Below, one piece after another: positions 33,395-41,934 of a DNA stretch of 64,000 nucleotides. Within the stretch, counting starts at the first letter, position 1. Every line of letters begins with the position of its first letter. The translations under genes and the position numbers were made by a program. The stretch is from Hyphomicrobiales bacterium. GTDB lineage: Bacteria > Pseudomonadota > Alphaproteobacteria > Rhizobiales > Rhizobiaceae. The notes beneath the pieces are model-generated. The model searched no databases and was not told the DNA's origin. It saw only the letters and a list, made by a program, of their open reading frames with translations. The stretch spans positions 1-64,000 of the forward strand of contig UBQW01000038.1 of NCBI GenBank assembly GCA_900467745.1, written 5' to 3'.

Positions 33395-34326
33395 AGGCAG
33401 ATCTGGTTGGTCTTGCGGATCTGTCTGCAGACCTCGTTAGCCTCCCCCCTTGTCTGCCGCGCAATGCGGGTCACGTAGCGCGGTCGGAAACCGAAGCTGC
33501 GGTCACGCTGCCGCAGGATAAGAGGCTGCTCCTGGTCGAGAGGTGCCGGAAACCGTGCAATCGCCGCAAAGAAAAGGCGACGGGCAACATCGGGGTCGGC
33601 GCTGGCCGCGATCTGCACGCCCCAAGGCGCCCAGTTTCCCTCCGGCCGCCAGACCGGATCGGCCATCTTGCGGCGATCGGCAAGCGCCACGCAGCTTTCG
33701 ATAAAGGGCTGATCCTCTGCCAGGGGACCAGCCGCCTTGTCGGGTGCCGAGGACTTCCACTCCTCGACGCTATGCGCCGTAATCGCCATCACATAACTGC
33801 GGGTCTCCGTCGGCAGGCCGCCGCCATTGAGAAAGTTCGATAGCCCGTTTTCGCCGGCATTGTAGGCAGCGGCCGCAAGGCCGAGATTGCCGAAGCGATC
33901 CCTGAGCTCGTCAAGATATTCGGCCGATTTTTGCAAGGCTTCCAGAACATCGTAACTGTCCTGCAGCCCGCGCAGCTTGGCGGTACCCGGCATGAACTGC
34001 GCTATTCCCTGCGCGCCCTTATAGCTCAACGCGTCCGGCCTGAACCGGCTCTCGCGCCAAATCAGCCGGGCGAAGAAATCCGGCGGCAGGTCATGTTCGC
34101 TCGCGGTCCGTTCGATCGCACCGCAGAGGTCGCGGTTGAAGCTGTCCTTGCGAATGCAAAGGGTCTCCGCCGAGCCCGTCATCGAGCGTGTGTAGAGGCA
34201 GGCTGCCTCCGGCTGAGCTTCGATGGTCTCAGCAGCGCCGGCCGGGCCAATCAGTGTCATGCAAAGAGAGAGGCGCAAACCCCACGACACGAATAGAAAG
34301 ATGCTGCGCCGCCTGATCACGATCAT
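33379..34326 (-). CDS. Lytic transglycosylase (SLT domain)
   Basis: A 315-residue cell-wall enzyme that cleaves peptidoglycan to anhydro-muropeptides. The SLT domain at about 75-195 has catalytic Glu in IWRESRFRPDALS, then GAQGIAQFMPGTA and LAAAAYNAGENGL. The ATG at 34326 opens IVIRRRSIFLFVSWGLRLSL, a signal peptide or anchor with cleavage near PAGAAE. Paired Cys residues suggest a disulfide. The frame extends upstream to 34476 but without leader character. It is not clearly linked to its neighbours; LacI lies 124 bases upstream. Confidence 0.9.
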   Translation of the reverse strand: MIVIRRRSIFLFVSWGLRLSLCMTLIGPAGAAETIEAQPEAACLYTRSMTGSAETLCIRKDSFNRDLCGAIERTASEHDLPPDFFARLIWRESRFRPDALSYKGAQGIAQFMPGTAKLRGLQDSYDVLEALQKSAEYLDELRDRFGNLGLAAAAYNAGENGLSNFLNGGGLPTETRSYVMAITAHSVEEWKSSAPDKAAGPLAEDQPFIESCVALADRRKMADPVWRPEGNWAPWGVQIAASADPDVARRLFFAAIARFPAPLDQEQPLILRQRDRSFGFRPRYVTRIARQTRGEANEVCRQIRKTNQICLIFKN

Positions 34327-34450
34327 TTGCTCTCGGCGCCACGCTGGCGGCGCCGCCATTGGATGATGTCTGGCAAGCATACCATTTCGTTTGGACCCCG
34401 TAGTCAAGATGTCGCTAAGACAGCGACCTCCTGGCGCCGAGCGGATGGTG

Positions 34451-35440
34451 TCAGGCGGTGGATCCCCAGCGGGCATTGCAGGTCAGCGTTATGCTGTGGG
34501 GCCCCGGCAAATCGGCATCGTGACGTTCGATGAGCTCGACAACCGCATCGATGAAGGCGACATGGTCGAGGCTTAGCGTCGTCAAGTCGTTGCAATCCCA
34601 CGCAGCCATTGCAATCCCATCCTGGCCGACGATGGCGATATCATCAGGGGTGTTCTTGCCGAGCATGCGCCGCGCGGCATCGCGCGCGCCGATCGCCATC
34701 ACGTCGTTGCCGCAAATGATGGCATCGACCTTCGAGCGATGCAGCAAAAGCACCGCTTCCTTGAAGCCGGAATCATAGGTGTAGTCGCCAAAGGCCTCGG
34801 CCTCGATGGCCATCCCGCGCCTGGCGAGTGCATCCGCGAACCATTTGCGTCGAAGCTTGTCGATCCAGCTGGATTTGGTGCCGGAGAGGTAGGCAAAGCG
34901 CTTCTTGCCGTCATTGACAATCTTCTCGATGATCTCGTCAGCCGCAGCCGCGCCATCGATGCGAATATTTGAGACGTTTTCGTTGTCCAAGGGTTCGAAC
35001 GAGACGATGATAGGCTTGGTCGTATGAAAGATATCGACCGCGTCTTGCATCGACACCATGTCCGAGAAAACGACGACATGATCCACCTGATAGGTGGATG
35101 CCAACCGCATCAGTTGCAGGCGATCGTCGTGATCTGCACAGCACAGGATGATCGGCAGCAGCTGGCGCGCCTGCAACCTGTGGACCAACAATTGCTGCTC
35201 TTCGGCCTCGCAAGGATTGCCAATGGCATTGACGACAAGGGCGACCAACCTCGATCGTTGATTGTTCAGCGAACGGGCAATCGCGTTCGGCTGATAGCCG
35301 TGTTCGCGCGCGACCGACAAAATTCGATCGCGCGTGGCGCTGCCGATCCTGGAATCGGGCGAAAAGGCACGGGAAATGGTGGCGGAGGATACCCCGGCGA
35401 GCTTTGCCAGTTCCTTCGAGGTGATCCGCCGCTTGTTCAT
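34451..35440 (-). CDS. LacI-family regulator
   Basis: A 329-residue repressor. Residues 1-55 are the DNA-binding domain, with ITSKELAKLAGVSSATISRAF and the hinge GYQPNAIARSLN; the rest is a periplasmic-binding-like sugar domain. The ATG at 35440 is 20 bases after the Gfo/Idh stop, so the two genes are co-transcribed. The frame continues upstream into that gene but the LacI family begins here. It probably controls the divergent sugar importer at 36.7-41.7 kb. Confidence 0.92.
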   Translation of the reverse strand: MNKRRITSKELAKLAGVSSATISRAFSPDSRIGSATRDRILSVAREHGYQPNAIARSLNNQRSRLVALVVNAIGNPCEAEEQQLLVHRLQARQLLPIILCCADHDDRLQLMRLASTYQVDHVVVFSDMVSMQDAVDIFHTTKPIIVSFEPLDNENVSNIRIDGAAAADEIIEKIVNDGKKRFAYLSGTKSSWIDKLRRKWFADALARRGMAIEAEAFGDYTYDSGFKEAVLLLHRSKVDAIICGNDVMAIGARDAARRMLGKNTPDDIAIVGQDGIAMAAWDCNDLTTLSLDHVAFIDAVVELIERHDADLPGPHSITLTCNARWGSTA

Positions 35441-35459
35441 GTCTCGTGTCCCGATACGT

Positions 35460-36464
35460 CTATTGCGCTGGCCGGACGGGCATGCCGTCGGCTGCCGCCG
35501 ATTCCTTGATTGCATCCCACAGCCTAGCGAAACGCAGACCCATTTCAACGGAGCCGGTGTTTTCCATTTCACCGGCGCGAATGGCGAGGAAGTTCTTCAT
35601 CGGGTTTCCGAGAATTTCGGCCTCTTCGCGCGGCTCGTTGACCCGACCGACGCTGATCTCGCGCCAGCCGCCCCAGGCATCGATCCGCACGATCGCCTTC
35701 GAATAGAAGAAGGTGATGTAGGAGGCGCAGCCAGGAGGCCCCTCGCCTGCGGCCGTCAATGTCGCCATGGCGCCGTTCTTCAAGCGGGCGGAAACGGCGG
35801 TGGCAATATCGACCTTGCGGCCATGCTTGTTCATATAGGCCGATACACTGGCGAAGTCGGAATTGGCCAGCAGGCAGACGGTATTCATCATGTGTGCGCC
35901 GGTGTCGAACATGAAGCCGCCGCCCGAGATTTCCGGCTCCTGTTTCCAGTGACCTGCATAGTTGCCCGCCCAGCTTTCCCAGATCATGCCCGAAATCGCG
36001 ATAAGCTCGCCGAACTCTCCAGCGAGCGCGCGCTTGCGCGTGTCAATCACCAGCGGCGAGAGGCCGCCCTGGAAAGCAGTAACAACAGTGACGCCACTTT
36101 TCTTCTGCGCCGCGATCAGCGTCTCAGCCTCGGCAACAGTCGTGACCATCGGCTTTTCAAGGAAGAGATCGATGCCGGCTTCGACGACGGCCGCCGCCTG
36201 TTCGCCGTGAAAGGCGTGCGGGGTGGAGATATAGACGATGTCGAGCGCATCGCGGCATTTCGCGAGCATCTCGCGGTAGTCCTCGAAGCTCTTCGGCGCC
36301 GGCGCTCCAGCCGCGATGCACACGTCGATCAGGCGCTGGCGCGACGAAGCGGTCGTATCAGCAAGCGCTACGAACTCGATCTCCGGCATGGCCGCCCAGC
36401 TCGCCGCATACTCAGCCGCCTTCAGGCCTGCGCCGATCACGCCAAGCCGCAACTTCTGTGTCAT
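35460..36464 (-). CDS. Gfo/Idh/MocA-family oxidoreductase
   Basis: A 334-residue NAD(P)-dependent sugar dehydrogenase. The N-terminal Rossmann motif is LGVIGAGLKA and the conserved catalytic Lys lies in FLEKPM; GGGFMFDTGAHMMN supplies the usual sugar-site Asp and His. In rhizobia, such proteins work with ThuA in sugar (for example 3-keto-disaccharide) metabolism. It is divergent from the sugar importer, with a LacI-type operator in the gap, and ends just before the LacI gene. Confidence 0.92.
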   Translation of the reverse strand: MTQKLRLGVIGAGLKAAEYAASWAAMPEIEFVALADTTASSRQRLIDVCIAAGAPAPKSFEDYREMLAKCRDALDIVYISTPHAFHGEQAAAVVEAGIDLFLEKPMVTTVAEAETLIAAQKKSGVTVVTAFQGGLSPLVIDTRKRALAGEFGELIAISGMIWESWAGNYAGHWKQEPEISGGGFMFDTGAHMMNTVCLLANSDFASVSAYMNKHGRKVDIATAVSARLKNGAMATLTAAGEGPPGCASYITFFYSKAIVRIDAWGGWREISVGRVNEPREEAEILGNPMKNFLAIRAGEMENTGSVEMGLRFARLWDAIKESAAADGMPVRPAQ

Positions 36465-36482
36465 GAAACTCCTCCCACATGA

Positions 36483-36502
36483 TTGTGTACACGATTACAC
36501 AA
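36483..36502. promoter_or_regulatory. LacI-type operator candidate
   Basis: TTGTGTA-CACGAT-TACACAA, perfect seven-base arms, 19 bases before the Gfo/Idh start. Its core GTGTACA recurs at 36604-36610 near the importer start, 119 bases away on the other side of the divergent promoter. The LacI gene lies in the adjacent operon. Confidence 0.65.
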
Positions 36503-36661
36503 ACAGAAAACTCGGCGCAAGTTCTATTTTAATGCGTTAAATCAATGTATTATATGAACTTGTAAATTCTTTCGGAAATCCATCTTGCCTCATTGAGGAA
36601 TGCGTGTACATTTTTCGAACGGTGCTGGAGGGCGCCGCCAATCAAAAAGGGAGGACTTCCG

Positions 36662-37954
36662 TTGAAGAAGACGGTCATTGGTGGCCTGTGCGCCATTTTG
36701 CTCAGCGCGGTCTCGACGCTGGCGCATGCCGAAACAATCCGAATTGCAAATCACGGCCAGGCCGGCATCGACGCCATGAAGTCGACGGTCGAGGCGATCG
36801 AAAAGAAATACGGAGTGACCGTCGAGGTCGTCGAATACCCGGCGCCCGACAAGGATTACCTGACGAAGCTGCTCACCGAGCTTGGCGCCGGCAACGCGCC
36901 GGATCTGTTCTCGATCCCGTCGACGGCGGCTGTGGCCGATATGGTCGAAGCCGGATACCTCGCCCCTGTAACCAAGGAGATCACCGCCTGGGACGGCTAC
37001 GCGAATTTCTATGACGTCGCAAAGCAGCTGGCCGTGAGCCCCGATGGCGAAACTTACGTCATGCCGTTCATGCTTGGCATCCAGGAAATCTACTTCCGCA
37101 AGGATGTGCTGGAGAAAGCCGGCATTTCGACCGAGCAACCGAAGACCTGGCAGGAACTGCTGGATCGCGCCGCTGAAGTGAAGGCGAAGACAGGCGCCTA
37201 CGGCCTGCTCTTCCCGGCCGGCGTGTCCTGGGGTAGCGGCGCTTTCGATGAAGGCTTCCAGCATCTGCTCGTCGGCTCCAAGACGCCGCAGCTGGTCGAC
37301 GCCGATGGAAAACTCGATCTCAGTGGCGAAGGCATCAAGGACGTCTTCGGCGTCTACAAGGAGCTCATCGACAAGGATCTGATGCCGACCCAGCCGCTGC
37401 TCGGCCCAGAGCCGTGGGTCATTCCCAAGTACCAGATGTTCCCTGATGGCAAGCTTGCGGCAACTACGTGCGGTTCCTGGTGCTACATCTTCGATTGGGG
37501 CCGCGAGAGCAAGAACCCGATCCCAGAGGTGACAAAGATCGTCGGCACCTGGACAGTTCCTGGCCAGACGGGCGGCCAGTACGTGCTCGCGAACCTTGCT
37601 GCTCCGTGGGCCGTTAACGCGAAGTCCGCGAACGTCGAGCTGGCGACGAAGGCGCTGCTTGAGATCGGTTCGGTCGACACACAGGTCTCCTACGCCGCGC
37701 GCATCGGCAATATTCCGGCAAGCAAGGATGCGGCTAAGAGCGCCGAGTTCCAGAAGCTGACGGAACTCGTTCCGATCCACGCCGCGGCCGGCAACGGCGT
37801 CTTCCTGAAGCAGGCGTCCGGCTTCGGCACCATCGCCGAAGGCGTGGCACGGGCAACCGAAGCGCTGCTGCGCAAGGAGACGGACGCCGCCGGTGCCCAG
37901 AAGATCCTTGTCGATTACGTCAAGGAAACGCTCGGCGACGACGTGGTGAAATAA
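36662..37954 (+). CDS. Sugar ABC importer substrate-binding protein
   Basis: A 430-residue SBP_bac_1-type protein. The start is TTG at 36662, seven bases after a GGGAGG site, and opens the signal peptide MKKTVIGGLCAILLSAVSTL with cleavage after AHA. The mature part has NAPDLFSIPSTAAVADMVEAGYLAPV and an EIYFRKDVLEKAGI segment typical of carbohydrate binders. Beginning at the earlier 36593 codon would bury this leader. A strong stem-loop follows the stop. The specific sugar is unknown. Confidence 0.93.
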   Translation: MKKTVIGGLCAILLSAVSTLAHAETIRIANHGQAGIDAMKSTVEAIEKKYGVTVEVVEYPAPDKDYLTKLLTELGAGNAPDLFSIPSTAAVADMVEAGYLAPVTKEITAWDGYANFYDVAKQLAVSPDGETYVMPFMLGIQEIYFRKDVLEKAGISTEQPKTWQELLDRAAEVKAKTGAYGLLFPAGVSWGSGAFDEGFQHLLVGSKTPQLVDADGKLDLSGEGIKDVFGVYKELIDKDLMPTQPLLGPEPWVIPKYQMFPDGKLAATTCGSWCYIFDWGRESKNPIPEVTKIVGTWTVPGQTGGQYVLANLAAPWAVNAKSANVELATKALLEIGSVDTQVSYAARIGNIPASKDAAKSAEFQKLTELVPIHAAAGNGVFLKQASGFGTIAEGVARATEALLRKETDAAGAQKILVDYVKETLGDDVVK

Positions 37955-37985
37955 TCCTCAAGCCCTTCAACTTCCGCCCAAGACT

Positions 37986-38013
37986 GCAGGCGCGGCCCGC
38001 TGGCCGCGTCTGC
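37986..38013 (+). repeat. Stem-loop between binding-protein and permease genes
   Basis: GCAGGCGCGGCC pairs with GGCCGCGTCTGC around CGCT, with one G-U pair. It begins 32 bases after the binding-protein stop. In importer operons such hairpins often protect the upstream message so that the binding protein is made in excess; that role is inferred. Confidence 0.65.
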
Positions 38014-38039
38014 GATCATCAGACAAGGTTGCGAGCTTC

Positions 38040-38927
38040 ATGGTCCTCAATTCTCACGAACGACGCGTCGAGCGGCAGCTCCTCGTGATCCTGCTGCCGT
38101 CGCTGGTCCTGCTTCTGGCCTTCGTGATCTATCCCGCGCTTTACTCCGTCTACCTGAGCTTCACCAACGAAGCTCTCACCGGCGCCGCAGCGCTGCGTCC
38201 GCGCTTCGTGGGCATTCGCAACTACATGCGCCTGCTGAATGACGCGAAATTCTGGAACGCGCTCATCGTGACGTTTTTCTTCGTGGTCGGCTCGGCGGTG
38301 ATCGGCCAGTTCGTACTCGGCCTGATTTCAGCCATTGCGCTGCGCCGGCAGATCCTTTTCCGCCAGATATTCTCCTCGATGATCCTGCTGCCCAACGCGG
38401 CACCCGAGGTCGTTGCCGGCTTCATGTGGATTTCGATGCTGGCCGGCGGCGAGAACGCAACGCTCAGCCGCATCGTGAGCTTCTTCGGCGTGACGCCCAC
38501 CGACTGGCTCCAGGTCTTCCCGCTGACGATGATCATCGTCGTCAACACATGGCGCGGCATCGCCACCGCGATGATCCTCTTGACTGCGGGCCTCAGCACC
38601 ATTCCGAGCGAAATCTACGAGGCTGCCCGCATGGACGGCGCCACGCCATCGCAGATGTTCCGCCGCATCACGCTTCCCCTCATGATGCCGACGATCCTTC
38701 TCTACATGCTCATTTCCGCCGTCTCGACGATCGCGGTCTTCGGTCTTGTCTATGCGCTGACGCGCGGCGGCCCTGGTGGTGCGACCGAAGTCATCAGCAT
38801 CTACATCTACAACCAGTCCTTCACTGCCTTCCAGCTCGGCTACGGCGCCGCGGTCGCGGTCGTCACTCTGGTGATCTCGCTGATCCTCGGCATCGCATAC
38901 GTGCGGGCAATGAAGGTGGAGGTCTGA
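38040..38927 (+). CDS. Sugar ABC importer permease (MalF/UgpA type)
   Basis: A 295-residue membrane permease with six hydrophobic segments. The first is LLVILLPSLVLLLAFVIYPAL and the coupling loop is IYEAARMDGATPSQMFRRITLPLMMP. It forms a heterodimeric channel with the next product, whose gene begins one base after its stop. The ATG at 38040 follows the importer stem-loop. Confidence 0.93.
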   Translation: MVLNSHERRVERQLLVILLPSLVLLLAFVIYPALYSVYLSFTNEALTGAAALRPRFVGIRNYMRLLNDAKFWNALIVTFFFVVGSAVIGQFVLGLISAIALRRQILFRQIFSSMILLPNAAPEVVAGFMWISMLAGGENATLSRIVSFFGVTPTDWLQVFPLTMIIVVNTWRGIATAMILLTAGLSTIPSEIYEAARMDGATPSQMFRRITLPLMMPTILLYMLISAVSTIAVFGLVYALTRGGPGGATEVISIYIYNQSFTAFQLGYGAAVAVVTLVISLILGIAYVRAMKVEV

Positions 38928-38928
38928 C

Positions 38929-39840
38929 ATGGCAGTGCTTTCCCCGACAGAAAACGCCAACAAGACCCGATCGGATCTGCTCGCCTACGCCACGCTGTCG
39001 CTGATCTCGATCTTCTGCGCCGTACCGTTCCTCTGGGTTCTGCTCGCCTCGCTCGATGGCAATGCCCAGCTGTTTCTCCGCTGGCCGGAACAATGGACGC
39101 TCGACAACTATCTGCGTGTCTTCACCAAGGAGGACGGGGCGAAGTGGCTCTTCAATTCGCTCTTTGTCGTCGGCTCCGCAACGGTACTGGTCATGGTGCT
39201 GGCCGGCCTCGGCGGCTACGCCTTGTCGCGCACGCGGGCCTGGTGGAAGCTGCCGTTTCTCTACGCGATCCTTCTGATCCGCGTCTTGCCGCCGACAGCA
39301 CTTGTGGTGCCGCTCTACAAGTTCCTGCTGACGCTCAACAATGCCGAGGGCGCGATCCTGCGGCCGATCTTCGGCGAATACGCGCGGCCGATCATGCGCT
39401 GGACGGGCTTTATCGACGGTTACCTCGGCCTGATCCTGGTGCTTGCGACCATGCAGCTGCCGCTGGCGCTGTGGATCATGAAAACCTTTTTTGACGGCCT
39501 TCCGCGCGACTATGAAGAAGCAGCGCTGATGGATGGCGCAACGATGACGCAGCGCATCCGTCGCGTCCTGATCCCGCTGGCGCTGCCGGGGCTGGCCGCA
39601 GCCGGGTTGTTTGCCTTTATGTCGGCATGGGGCGATTTCCTGCTGCCGCTGATCTTCCTCTCGTCACCGGAACTGCAAACGCTTCCCCTCGGCCTCTTTC
39701 GCGCTTTCCTGCGCATCAATGAGATCGATTACGGCCTGCTCGCCGCCCTCGCTTTCATCTACCTCCTGCCGGCTGTGATCGCCTTCGGCTTCGCGCGGCG
39801 CTTCCTCGTCCAGACCTTTTCGGGCGGCGTCAAAGGCTAA
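38929..39840 (+). CDS. Sugar ABC importer permease (MalG/UgpE type)
   Basis: A 303-residue permease. Helices include LISIFCAVPFLWVLLASLDG and the coupling loop DYEEAALMDGATMTQRIRRVLIPLALP; the C-terminus RFLVQTFSGGVKG is the standard MalG-type ending. It starts right after the MalF-type gene and is followed after 21 bases by the ATPase gene. Confidence 0.93.
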   Translation: MAVLSPTENANKTRSDLLAYATLSLISIFCAVPFLWVLLASLDGNAQLFLRWPEQWTLDNYLRVFTKEDGAKWLFNSLFVVGSATVLVMVLAGLGGYALSRTRAWWKLPFLYAILLIRVLPPTALVVPLYKFLLTLNNAEGAILRPIFGEYARPIMRWTGFIDGYLGLILVLATMQLPLALWIMKTFFDGLPRDYEEAALMDGATMTQRIRRVLIPLALPGLAAAGLFAFMSAWGDFLLPLIFLSSPELQTLPLGLFRAFLRINEIDYGLLAALAFIYLLPAVIAFGFARRFLVQTFSGGVKG

Positions 39841-39861
39841 TATCCAGAAAGAGTTTTACAG

Positions 39862-40947
39862 ATGATCAATCTCAAGAACGTTCGCAAATTCTATGGCGCC
39901 CTGGAGGTCATCAAGGGCGTCGACATCACCGTCGAGGACGGCGAGTTCGCCGTATTCGTCGGGCCTTCGGGTTGCGGAAAGTCGACCCTTTTGCGGATGA
40001 TCGCCGGGCTGGAAGGCATCGATGACGGCGACCTCATCCTGAACGGCAAGCGTATCAATGACCTGCCGCCGGACAAACGCGGCATCGCCATGGTGTTTCA
40101 GTCCTACGCGCTTTATCCGCATATGACCGTGGCGCAGAACATCGGCTTCTCGCTCAGCCTGAAAAAAGTGCCGGAAACCGAAATCCGCAAGCAGGTCGAA
40201 GGCGTCGCCGAAATCCTGCAACTGACTGATTATCTCGATCGCCGCCCCGCCGCACTGTCAGGCGGTCAAAGACAGCGCGTCGCGATCGGTCGAGCCATCA
40301 TCAAGAAGCCGTCGTTGATCCTGTTCGATGAACCGCTGTCGAACCTCGATTCGGCGCTTCGTGTACAGATGCGTGCCGAGTTGCAGCGCTTGCACCGCGA
40401 ATTGAAGGCGACCGTCGTTTACGTCACCCACGATCAGGTCGAGGCCATGACCATGGCCGACCGCATCGTCGTCCTGAACAAGGGGCTTGTCGCCCAGCAG
40501 GGCGCACCGATGGACCTCTATCACAAGCCCGACAACGAGTTCGTCGCCACCTTCATCGGCTCGCCGCGCATGAACACCGTTCCCGTGACGATCAGCAAGC
40601 CGCAGGCCGGCGCATTGCGCGTTCAAAGCCCGATCGGATTGACGCTCAACCTGCCGGATGGAGCCGGAACGGTGCCCGACGGTGCCGCCACGCTCGGTAT
40701 CCGACCGGAGCACTTCAAGATCGGACCCGAGGGCCAGGGAAAATTCACGGCCGACGTCGTCATCGTCGAGCGCCTGGGCGTCGAGACCTACATGACCGTC
40801 GGCTCTGAAAACCAGCCGATCGTCGTCCGCGCCGAAGGCGATGTCGCGGTACGCCCCGGCGATCGCGTTTCGCTGACAGCAGACGGCACCGCCTGCCACC
40901 TGTTCGACACCACCGGGCGCGTTATCCGCTCGGCTCAATCATCCTAA
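39862..40947 (+). CDS. Sugar ABC importer ATPase (MalK/UgpC type)
   Basis: A 361-residue ATPase. Walker A GPSGCGKST at about 36-44, Q-loop VFQSYALYPHM, signature LSGGQRQRVA, Walker B LILFDEPLSNLD, H-loop VTHDQVEAM. The C-terminal TOBE domain begins about residue 235 (FIGSPRMNTVPV) and keeps LGIRPEHF. It energises the permeases just upstream; ThuA follows after 25 bases. Confidence 0.94.
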   Translation: MINLKNVRKFYGALEVIKGVDITVEDGEFAVFVGPSGCGKSTLLRMIAGLEGIDDGDLILNGKRINDLPPDKRGIAMVFQSYALYPHMTVAQNIGFSLSLKKVPETEIRKQVEGVAEILQLTDYLDRRPAALSGGQRQRVAIGRAIIKKPSLILFDEPLSNLDSALRVQMRAELQRLHRELKATVVYVTHDQVEAMTMADRIVVLNKGLVAQQGAPMDLYHKPDNEFVATFIGSPRMNTVPVTISKPQAGALRVQSPIGLTLNLPDGAGTVPDGAATLGIRPEHFKIGPEGQGKFTADVVIVERLGVETYMTVGSENQPIVVRAEGDVAVRPGDRVSLTADGTACHLFDTTGRVIRSAQSS

Positions 40948-40972
40948 TCACGTTGATAACATCGAGGACATC

Positions 40973-41719
40973 ATGACGATCAAGGTCACAATCTGGAACG
41001 AGGGACGCCACGAGCAATTGCACAAGGAGGTTCAGGAGATCTATCCCGATCGCATCGATGGTGCAATTGCGGCAGGCATTGCGCATCCGGATTTCGAGAT
41101 TCGTCGAGGCACGCTCGATGATCCCGATGAAGGCCTGCCCGACCAGGTACTCAACGATACCGACGTCTTGCTCTGGTGGGGCCATATGGCGCATGAGGAC
41201 GTCAGTGACGGGCTGATCGACCGTATCCAGCAGCGCGTTCTGAAGGGGATGGGCCTGCTCGTTCTGCATTCAGGGCACCACTCCAAGCTCTTCCGCCGGC
41301 TGATGGGCACGAACGCCAACCTGTCCTGGCGCGAAACGCCGGAGGGCGATCTTGAGCGTGTTTGGGTGGTCAACCCTTCTCATCCGATCGCGGAGGGACT
41401 GCCGCCCTATTTCGAGGTGAATGCATCGGAGATGTACGGCGAGCCCTTCGACATCCCGCAGCCCGACGAGCTGGTACTCATTTCTTGGTACTCGGGTGGC
41501 GAGGTGTTTCGCAGTGGCTGCACCTTCCAACGCGGCCGGGGACGGATCTTCTTCTTCAGCCCGGGGCATGAGACCTACCCGATCTATCACGACAAGACCA
41601 TTCACAAGGTCATCTCGAACGGGATCCGCTGGGCAAAGCAGAACCACACCGACGGCCGCATCCTGGAGAACTGGCACCGCGCCGAGCCGCTGCACGGTCG
41701 CCCTTCCAAGAAAGCCTGA
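40973..41719 (+). CDS. ThuA-family protein
   Basis: A 248-residue protein of the ThuA (trehalose utilisation) family, a class-I-amidotransferase-like fold without the catalytic Cys. Hallmarks are VTIWNEGRHEQ, DVLLWWGHMAHEDV, VLHSGHHSK, and FFFSPGHETYPIYHD. ThuA proteins work in rhizobial conversion of disaccharides such as trehalose, sucrose or related polyols, usually with a ThuB (Gfo/Idh) partner, which here sits in the divergent operon. Components match the thuEFGKAB locus but the order differs, and the binding protein need not be trehalose-specific. Confidence 0.9.
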   Translation: MTIKVTIWNEGRHEQLHKEVQEIYPDRIDGAIAAGIAHPDFEIRRGTLDDPDEGLPDQVLNDTDVLLWWGHMAHEDVSDGLIDRIQQRVLKGMGLLVLHSGHHSKLFRRLMGTNANLSWRETPEGDLERVWVVNPSHPIAEGLPPYFEVNASEMYGEPFDIPQPDELVLISWYSGGEVFRSGCTFQRGRGRIFFFSPGHETYPIYHDKTIHKVISNGIRWAKQNHTDGRILENWHRAEPLHGRPSKKA

Positions 41720-41934
41720 GCTCCACCGTTTTGTCCGTTGAACACCGGCGTGGCCCACGGTCACGCCGCTTCCGGCACTGAAAAAGCCACTAACGGCTCC
41801 AGTTGCAAGTCCTGGGCAATTCGGCCAATTTGATCTTGCCGGCCGGGACACCAGTTTATCCTTCGCACCAGAAAGACGCTGAGGCGATCAGTGCCGGCGT
41901 CAATGCGGGCAACTTGTCAAACAGGATGAATGCG

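Noticed and set aside
36590..37780. A 396-codon minus-strand frame
   Set aside because: Shadow of the sugar-binding protein gene, which has a signal peptide and ribosome site.
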